Positions 33,405 through 40,500 of a stretch of DNA of 42,237 nucleotides are shown here, one piece after another. How positions within the stretch are numbered: the first letter of the stretch is position 1; each line of letters begins with the position of its first letter. The stretch is from an uncultured Saprospiraceae bacterium (GTDB taxonomy: Bacteria > Bacteroidota > Bacteroidia > Chitinophagales > Saprospiraceae), in NCBI GenBank assembly GCA_937924805.1, contig CALDTZ010000079.1:1-42237 (forward strand), written 5' to 3'. A program made the translations under genes and the position numbers. Below the pieces are notes generated by a model. The model did no database searches. It was not told the DNA's origin and worked only from the letters and a program-made list of their open reading frames with translations.

Positions 33405-33441
33405 GTTAATATTTGATATGAAGGTAACGCCAAATATTAGC
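33405..33441 (-). promoter_or_regulatory. Inverted repeat overlapping the tlpA-like promoter/leader
   Basis: TAATATTTG (33407-33415) and CAAATATTA (33431-33439) form a perfect 9-bp inverted repeat with a 15-nt spacer, extendable by a wobble and a G-C pair to 33405-33441. It ends 6 nt before the ATG at 33399, so it could be an operator or a leader hairpin that hides the start. Confidence 0.35.
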
Positions 33442-33492
33442 TTTTCTTATTTATTTAAATGAAATTCTATATATCAACCAGAGACCACAACA

Positions 33493-34086
33493 TTATTTTA
33501 GTTTTTGGCAATGATAAATATATTCAGGAGGAAAGTAAGATAGTTTTTTGATTGTACAGTCTTCAAAGACTTTTTGAAACTTCTTAAAGTTATGTTTTGT
33601 ATAAAGCACTTGACTATACATTCCTTGAATATTAAGAATTTCATGAGAATCATTCAAGATTTTAAATGCTTTTTCTTTAGAAAAAAAGGAAAATGGGATT
33701 GAGGCTAAAACAAAATCAACGTTACTTGTAATATAATTTTTTACATTCTCGGCACCATCATTAATTACTTTTAATCTAGGATCTTTTACGTTTGATTCGA
33801 CAAATTCACAAAAATCAGGGTTGATTTCAAAAGCATAAACTTGTGATTTTTGGCTAATATTAGCTAAGATTTCTTTCGTAATATTTCCATGCCCCATTCC
33901 GAATTCAATGATGGTGAGATCTTTATCAATAGATAAGTGTTTGCAAATTTCAATTTCTACTTTTCGACTAGTTTCGGATAATGCACCAGTCGTTAATACG
34001 TTTTTTGCAAATGATAAAGCCGTTCTAAGTTTTTGATTCAATTTAAGTTTTTTAAACGTAAAGTACCAGATTGAAGATGTGTACAA
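33493..34086 (-). CDS. Class I SAM-dependent methyltransferase (phospholipid N-methyltransferase-like)
   Basis: A 197-residue methyltransferase with the SAM loop IIEFGMGHGNITKEIL and acidic EINPDFCEFVES after it; the layout, with an opening KNVLTTGALSETSRKV, resembles the PmtA-type phosphatidylethanolamine N-methyltransferases and rRNA dimethylase-like proteins. Substrate is not certain. A TTG at 34041 (giving MNQKLRTALSF) is an alternative start that fits an upstream promoter better than the ATG at 34086. The gene is divergent from the regulator at 34239. Confidence 0.75.
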   Translation of the reverse strand: MYTSSIWYFTFKKLKLNQKLRTALSFAKNVLTTGALSETSRKVEIEICKHLSIDKDLTIIEFGMGHGNITKEILANISQKSQVYAFEINPDFCEFVESNVKDPRLKVINDGAENVKNYITSNVDFVLASIPFSFFSKEKAFKILNDSHEILNIQGMYSQVLYTKHNFKKFQKVFEDCTIKKLSYFPPEYIYHCQKLK

Positions 34087-34091
34087 TTTAG

Positions 34092-34099
34092 CAAAAATA
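34092..34099 (-). promoter_or_regulatory. Candidate -7 box of the methyltransferase gene
   Basis: Minus strand reads TATTTTTG, an exact TAnnTTTG. Its 3' end is only 6 nt from the ATG at 34086, so the start site would coincide with that ATG. A TTG at 34041 would give a 45-nt leader. Confidence 0.4.
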
Positions 34100-34140
34100 T
34101 CTTGAAAATGAACACGTTAGGACCAATTTTTGCTTAATAA

Positions 34141-34169
34141 ATAAAAGGGGATATTTAGTGCCCTTTTAT
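34141..34169. promoter_or_regulatory. Dyad upstream of the second propeller regulator
   Basis: ATAAAAGGG (34141-34149) and CCCTTTTAT (34161-34169) are a perfect 9-bp inverted repeat with an 11-nt spacer, located in the divergent region between the methyltransferase and the regulator at 34239. It may be an operator or a leader hairpin. Confidence 0.4.
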
Positions 34170-34238
34170 GGATGTTATCGATATTGATTTTTGTTTTCCA
34201 TCGCATGGTAAATGTGATTAATAAAGTATATTTTATAA

Positions 34239-37238
34239 TTGAATAGAATACTATTATTTATTAGTTTTTTTAGCTGGGTATTGTGCTCTTTGGCACAACC
34301 TTCCTCCTATTTCCTAAAATTTAATCATGTAACAATAAAAGAAGGATTGTCACACAATTCAATATTATCACTTGCCCAAGATCACAATGGATACATTTGG
34401 GTAGGAACCCAAAATGGGTTAAATAAATATGATGGATATGATTTTGAACTCTATAAATCAAATACGGACAACATAGAATCTACAGCTTTTCAGGGAAAGC
34501 AGGTATTGTGTTTGTTTGAAGATTCGGAAGATAATTTATGGGCGGGAACTTCATCAAATGGTATTAATTTAAAGTACAAAAATGCAGATAATTTCATTAA
34601 CATACCATTAGATTCTATTTCGCCAGGTTTTGGAAATTATGAAATTTATAATATATATGAGGACTCTAAAAATAACATCTGGATTTGTACAATAGGGGGA
34701 GGCTTAATAAGATATTCGGTGGATCATAATGAGTCAATAGTGTACAAATCTGAAAATAGTCTACTTCCTAATGATTTTATATTTGATATTATTGAAGATT
34801 CTGAAGGGAATTTTTGGATTGCGTCAAGTGGTTTTGGAGTAAGCTGTATGGATAGGAATGGACGTATTAAAACCTTTTTTGGTGATGATAGCTCAAATCC
34901 GCAGATCGGAGGATATCGTAAAACATTACTTCTGGATGGAGAAGTACTTTGGATCGGGAATGACGCTACTGGATTGTATAAGTTTAATACTATAACGAAA
35001 GAAATTACTCATTTTTATGAGGGTAATGATGTGTCAAATCTTAGTTCTAATGCGGTAAGAGATTTGGAATTTGATAAAAATGGAGCACTGTATATTGCCT
35101 TGGATGGAGGAGGGCTAAATGTGTTATTTCAAGATACAAATCTTATCCAAAAACATAATTATGAACCTTCAAACAAATCATCATTGAGCAGTAATGCTTT
35201 GATTTGTTTAATAAAAGATCAAACCGATAAATTATGGATTGGGAGTTATAATGGTGGTATCAATACCATTGAAAATAAATCACCCACATTTTCCTTGTGT
35301 ACACCTTCTAATAATGTAAGTAAAGTGCCTATTTCTCCATCTGTATTATCAGTGTTAGAAACGACCAAAGGAGAATTTTTAATCGGAACAGATGGAGGAG
35401 GCTTAAATTATTTGGATCAAAGTATTTCAAATAATAAGCACCAACAATATTTTAAACGGCACCAAAAGTTTCACAACATCCTTGGAAATGAAAATGTGAA
35501 AGTCGTAAAATCTCTATTTGAAGATTCAAATTCAAACTTGTGGATAGGGACCTATGCTCAGGGATTAATAAAATATGATCGAGAGCATAATTCTACCAAA
35601 CGATTTTATCATAGCAATGAAAATATTGAAAGCATAAGTGGATCACATATTTGGGATATAGATCAAGATAAAAAAGGTCGATTGTGGATTGCAACCGTGG
35701 GTGATGGTCTTAATCTGTATAACGAAGAGCAAGAAACATTTACTCATTTTATTCCAAATTCATCAAATGAAAATTCAATCTCATCGGCTACCATTATGAC
35801 GATTTTAGTGGATAATGATGATTTACTTTGGATAGGAACAAAATCAAGTGGTATTGATTTATACAATGCAGATAAAGATAAATTCATACATTATAGTCAT
35901 CGTAAAGAAGATATAAACTCTTTAAGCAGTGATTATATAAGAGCAATTTATCAGGAAAAAAATGGAACAATTTGGATAGGTACTGAAGGCGGTGGAGTAA
36001 ATAAAATGCTTAGTCCAGGTGTATTTGAACATATAAAAGAGAAAAACGGATTAATTTCTAACGAAGTAATGGGTATTACAGAAGATGATTTTGGGAATAT
36101 TATTGTTTCTACATACAAAGGAATATCTTATATTAATCAAAAGGATAATACAATTACAAATATTGATTTACATAATATTAAATACGATAATCAATGTAAT
36201 CAAATGGCAATATTAAAAAGTGAGAACGGGATTATTTACGTTGGGGGCATCAATGGACTTAATATTTTTGATTCAGATTTTTTAATACAAGAAAAGATTG
36301 CACTTAATATCTCTTTTACTGAATTCAAAATTTTCAATGAAAAGATAGAAGCAGGTAAAAAGTATGAAGACAGAATAATATTAGAAAATCCTATAGAACA
36401 AACAAATAGAATCATATTAAATCCTAATCAGAATTCATTCGAAATTGAAGCTGCCGTTATAAATCAATTGCCGGTATCTAAATTTAATATTGAATATAAA
36501 TTAGAAGGTTTTGATTTTGATTGGAATATAAATACAAGTGGAAAGCTTAAAGCTAGTTACACAAATTTAGATCCTGGAACATATTCCTTTTTGGTAAAGT
36601 CAGAAAGAGAGGTAAAAAAGATAGAGATTGTGATAAACACCCCGTTTTATAAAACTTGGTGGTTTGAATTTGGTGTAGTTCTTTGCTTTTTTATGGCGCT
36701 ATATTTTTTGAATAAGTTTGATAATAACCGCAGAGAAAAAGAGATTAAGCAACAATTATTAGATGCAGAAAGTAAGATATTACAGTTGAGAAACAAGAAC
36801 CTAGAAATGGAGTTGAATGCTCAAAACTCGAAGTTGTTATTCTCGACAGCACAAATGGCTCATAAAAATGAAATTTTAACTAAAGTAAAAGAAGAACTTG
36901 TCGATCTTCAGTCATCATCGAAATACAGTTTAAGATCATCTATTAGGATGTTAGATCAAGAATTGGAAATTGAAGATTATTGGCAAGATTTTAATGCTCA
37001 ATTTCATCAAGCGGATAAAAAATTCATTAATGCTTTAAAAGAAAAACATAAGGGTCTAACAAAAAATGACATAAGGTTGTGTGCTTTAATTAGGATTGAA
37101 ATGGAAACGAAAGAAATAGCTTCTTTGTTAAATATTTCAGTTAGAGGCGTTGAAAAAGGGAAATACCGATTAAAGAAACGTTTAGATCTATCTAAAGACT
37201 ACGACCTCATAAAGTATATTACTAATTTCGAAAAATAG
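34239..37238 (+). CDS. Membrane one-component regulator: beta-propeller, Y_Y_Y, HTH (paralog)
   Basis: A 999-residue protein from a TTG start; no upstream ATG exists and the resulting signal (MNRILLFISFFSWVLCSLAQ) is excellent. Propeller repeats run from about residue 25 to 690 (KEGLSHNSILSLAQDHNGYI, then repeated WIGT/WIAT motifs), then a Y_Y_Y domain, a membrane helix at about 805-826, a coiled coil, and a C-terminal helix-turn-helix with KEIASLLNISVRGVEKGKYR. Like its paralog at 27398 it has no kinase. It may regulate the giant secreted protein gene 284 bp downstream or genes elsewhere. Confidence 0.9.
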   Translation: MNRILLFISFFSWVLCSLAQPSSYFLKFNHVTIKEGLSHNSILSLAQDHNGYIWVGTQNGLNKYDGYDFELYKSNTDNIESTAFQGKQVLCLFEDSEDNLWAGTSSNGINLKYKNADNFINIPLDSISPGFGNYEIYNIYEDSKNNIWICTIGGGLIRYSVDHNESIVYKSENSLLPNDFIFDIIEDSEGNFWIASSGFGVSCMDRNGRIKTFFGDDSSNPQIGGYRKTLLLDGEVLWIGNDATGLYKFNTITKEITHFYEGNDVSNLSSNAVRDLEFDKNGALYIALDGGGLNVLFQDTNLIQKHNYEPSNKSSLSSNALICLIKDQTDKLWIGSYNGGINTIENKSPTFSLCTPSNNVSKVPISPSVLSVLETTKGEFLIGTDGGGLNYLDQSISNNKHQQYFKRHQKFHNILGNENVKVVKSLFEDSNSNLWIGTYAQGLIKYDREHNSTKRFYHSNENIESISGSHIWDIDQDKKGRLWIATVGDGLNLYNEEQETFTHFIPNSSNENSISSATIMTILVDNDDLLWIGTKSSGIDLYNADKDKFIHYSHRKEDINSLSSDYIRAIYQEKNGTIWIGTEGGGVNKMLSPGVFEHIKEKNGLISNEVMGITEDDFGNIIVSTYKGISYINQKDNTITNIDLHNIKYDNQCNQMAILKSENGIIYVGGINGLNIFDSDFLIQEKIALNISFTEFKIFNEKIEAGKKYEDRIILENPIEQTNRIILNPNQNSFEIEAAVINQLPVSKFNIEYKLEGFDFDWNINTSGKLKASYTNLDPGTYSFLVKSEREVKKIEIVINTPFYKTWWFEFGVVLCFFMALYFLNKFDNNRREKEIKQQLLDAESKILQLRNKNLEMELNAQNSKLLFSTAQMAHKNEILTKVKEELVDLQSSSKYSLRSSIRMLDQELEIEDYWQDFNAQFHQADKKFINALKEKHKGLTKNDIRLCALIRIEMETKEIASLLNISVRGVEKGKYRLKKRLDLSKDYDLIKYITNFEK

Positions 37239-37365
37239 ATTCGTTGAACCGGTAAAAATGTATGAATACATAATAAAATATTATGATATTTAATCTACCT
37301 AAATCGGTATAGACCTCTAATTTTATTTCTATTAAAAAACTTCATAATTCTTACCAAATACGCCC

Positions 37366-37400
37366 TAAGCGCTTAAAAACACTACAGTGTCGTATGTTTG
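37366..37400 (+). promoter_or_regulatory. Palindrome and -7 box upstream of the giant repeat gene
   Basis: TATGTTTG (37393-37400) matches TAnnTTTG. A perfect 10-bp palindrome TAAGCGCTTA (37366-37375) lies over the expected -33 position. The start codon is at 37523, giving a leader near 115 nt. The rest of the 284-bp gap (37239-37522) holds only AT-rich repeats. Confidence 0.4.
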
Positions 37401-37522
37401 TCGTAGTTGTTTCTTCTTATGATTAGGTCTCGTTTTTATAATTTGCGATGATCTTAACAAGAAGAGGTGAATTAAGAACCCACCGAAACTTGTTTTACAA
37501 GTAATTATAAATAACCAATCTC

Positions 37523-40500
37523 ATGACCAGAGAAATGAACTACTCATTTTTTAATGGCTCTTTTAGAGCTATTAACTTTAGCACCCGATTTATCTTAAAT
37601 TCACTCATATTAGTGATATCATTGTTTTACTCAAGCAATGTAATAAGTCAGACTTCACCTTATTGTGAGACTACGGTTTTACATTTCGGAGGCGACGCTG
37701 GTTCAGATGTTATACTTACTATAGAAAATACGGGTCCAAATACTATGGAAGTTGTGATCTCATCTCCCAACCCTGCAGATCCTGTAGATGTGTTGGTTAT
37801 TCCTGGCGGAAGTGGTGCTGCAATCAATACTGTGATGACAGGCCCGAATGAAATAACAGCGACATTGACTTGGGCTGGAGCGCCTCCAACTACTGTTAAT
37901 CTTAATGTACTCTGGAGTATTGCAAGTTTTCCCGGAAATTGGCAATTGATGGCGTCTAATTTTGACATACCTTTCGATGCAACATGTGTTGCAGCTCCTC
38001 CGGCTCCTTCCGAATCAGATTATTGCGAAACTACGGTTTTACATTTTGGAGGCGATGCTGGTTCAGATGTTATACTTACTATAGAAAATACGGGTCCAAA
38101 TACCATGGAAGTTGTGATCTCATCTCCTAACCCTGCAGATCCTGTAGATGTGTTGGTTGTTCCAGGCGGAAGTGGCGCAGCAATCAATACCGTGATGACA
38201 GGCCCGAATGAAATAACAGCGACATTAACTTGGGCTGGAGCACCTCCAGCTACTGTTAACCTTAATGTACTTTGGAGTATTGCAAGTTTTCCAGGAAATT
38301 GGCAATTGATGGCGTCTAATTTTGACGTACCTTTTGATGCTGTTTGTACTCCTCCAGCCGTAATCGGCGAATGTGGTTTGGCAGATGCAGAATGCGAAGC
38401 ATGCAGTGATTGTGATACTTCAGTTGATATTGATATTACAGCGGCAGGAATTTTTAACTTTTCACCGGGCCCTAGTCCGACACCTACCTATGATAATGTT
38501 ACCAATTCTGGAACATTTACATTGTCAGCTGGAGCTGTAAATTCGTTTGTCGTTGGAGGGGTTGGCGGAGTCTTACTACCAGATGTAATTACAGGTGGTT
38601 GTTTTACGGTTGATATAGATATTACTTCTGGAACCCCGCCCATTTTTTTAGATTTTAGAATAGAAAATAATACAGCAGGAGGAAACTTAGAGTTTAATGC
38701 TACTGCACCTGGAATTGGAACTTGCTCATTAGGAGGTGATTTGTCTTCAGGAATAGCAACCGGTGGTTTTGCATTTACTCCTGGTGCTTCTTACTCCTTA
38801 GTTTTTGCGATAACAGACTTTACAGGTTCACCGGTAGTAACAGATGTTGTAATCGATATCAGTAATATTACATTGAGTGTATGTACACCAGATGGTATTT
38901 CAGTAATTTGTAGTGGGCCTGATTTTTTATGTCCGGGTGAAACGGAAGGAGAATTGACAGCAACACCAACTGGAGGGACTGCTCCTTACAATTATTATTG
39001 GGAAGATGCTACAGGTAGTCCTATTGGTACTACCTCCACTATTACCGGATTAGCGGCAGGTACTTATAGTGTAACGGTTACTGATGATGCGGGTTGCTTT
39101 GCAACTTGTTCTAATATGGTTATTGGAGAAGATACAGAACCACCAGTGTTAACCTGTCCAAATTCGGCAGGAAACTTGATGACAGACCCAGGGTTTGATT
39201 CTGGATTTGCTGGATGGGATATTGTTTTTAGTGATGTACCATGGAATACAGTTATCAATACAGATTTGGGTTATCCTAGTGCACCTGCAGCCGCACTTTT
39301 TGGTTCGTTTACAGGAGCACCAAATACATACACTGGATTTGTAAATACTTATGCATGTGTAGAAGGTGATTGGCTTTGTTTTAATGCACATATGATGTCC
39401 CCAGCTGGAGATGATATACTATCCAATGCTAATTTTTTGGATATGAATCTTGACTTTTTTGATGCAGGAGGAGCCTCTTTGGGGACTTCAACAGTTGGAA
39501 CTATAAGTGATGCAACAACGGCAACAGCTGGAGAATGGGCTAAATATGGTGATTGTGTACAAGCACCTGTAGGCACAGCTTCAGTGAATGTAGCTTTTGT
39601 ATTTGTCCAAAACCTTTTTGATGGAGGAAGTGTCTTAATCGATAATGTTAGTTTTGAAAAATTGAACCCAATAATTGTTACAGCAAATGCTGCTGGGTGT
39701 TCAGGAGATGTTGTAGTTGATAATCCTATGGCAGATGATCCATGTGGAATTTTAAGTTTTACAGATTCTTTTAATGGTACTGGAGATGCCAGCGGGAATT
39801 ATCCAACTGGACAAACAATCGTAACCTATACTGCCGTTGATAATGCAGGGAATGAAAGCTGTTGTTCCATAGTGATCGAAGTGATAGAAGATGCTATTTC
39901 TTTAACTTGTCCTAATGCAGCAGAACAATTAGCAAATGGGGATTTTAGTGCCATCACTAGTCCAGGAGCATTTCCTACTCCTGCAGATTTTACTGACTGG
40001 GATCAATTTGGAAATGTTTTTGATGATAATGGAGTATCATTAAGTGGAACATCAGCTAAAATATTTGGCTGTGGAGGTGGATTTTGTGGATCAGGAATCA
40101 CTCAAGATATTGCACCTTGTGTAGAAGGGGACTGGTTATGTGCTGAAGCATATATAAATACAATTACTGGAGATAATATTGTAGGTACTGCCAATTGGAT
40201 AGAATTGCAATTAGAATTTTTTGATGCAACCGGCGGCTCATTAGGAGTTAATACCATTTCTCAATATAATTTTCCAGATTTCAGTGTATTCCCTCCGCTT
40301 CCATCATTGGATCCGGCGGTACTTGATACTTGGGATAAAAATGCAGGATGTATGCAAGCACCTGCTGGGTCAGCTTCAGTAAGATATGTAATCGTATTTA
40401 TTGATGCATTTTCTGAAGGTGGTGCAATTTGGGTAGATAATGCAAGTCTTACTAAGCTTGAGCCAATGGTTTTTCAAGCGAATGCAGTTGGGTGTACAGC

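Noticed and set aside
37269..37285. Hairpin CATAATA-AAA-TATTATG after the second propeller regulator
   Set aside because: AT-only, with a 3-nt loop and no T-run, so weak as a terminator; common by chance in this composition.
37660..39576. Minus-strand reading frames across the giant repeat gene (for example 37660-37968 and 39349-39576)
   Set aside because: They are mirror frames of repeated coding sequence, vary with repeat copies, and encode no signal or domain; the plus frame is continuous for 1571 codons.
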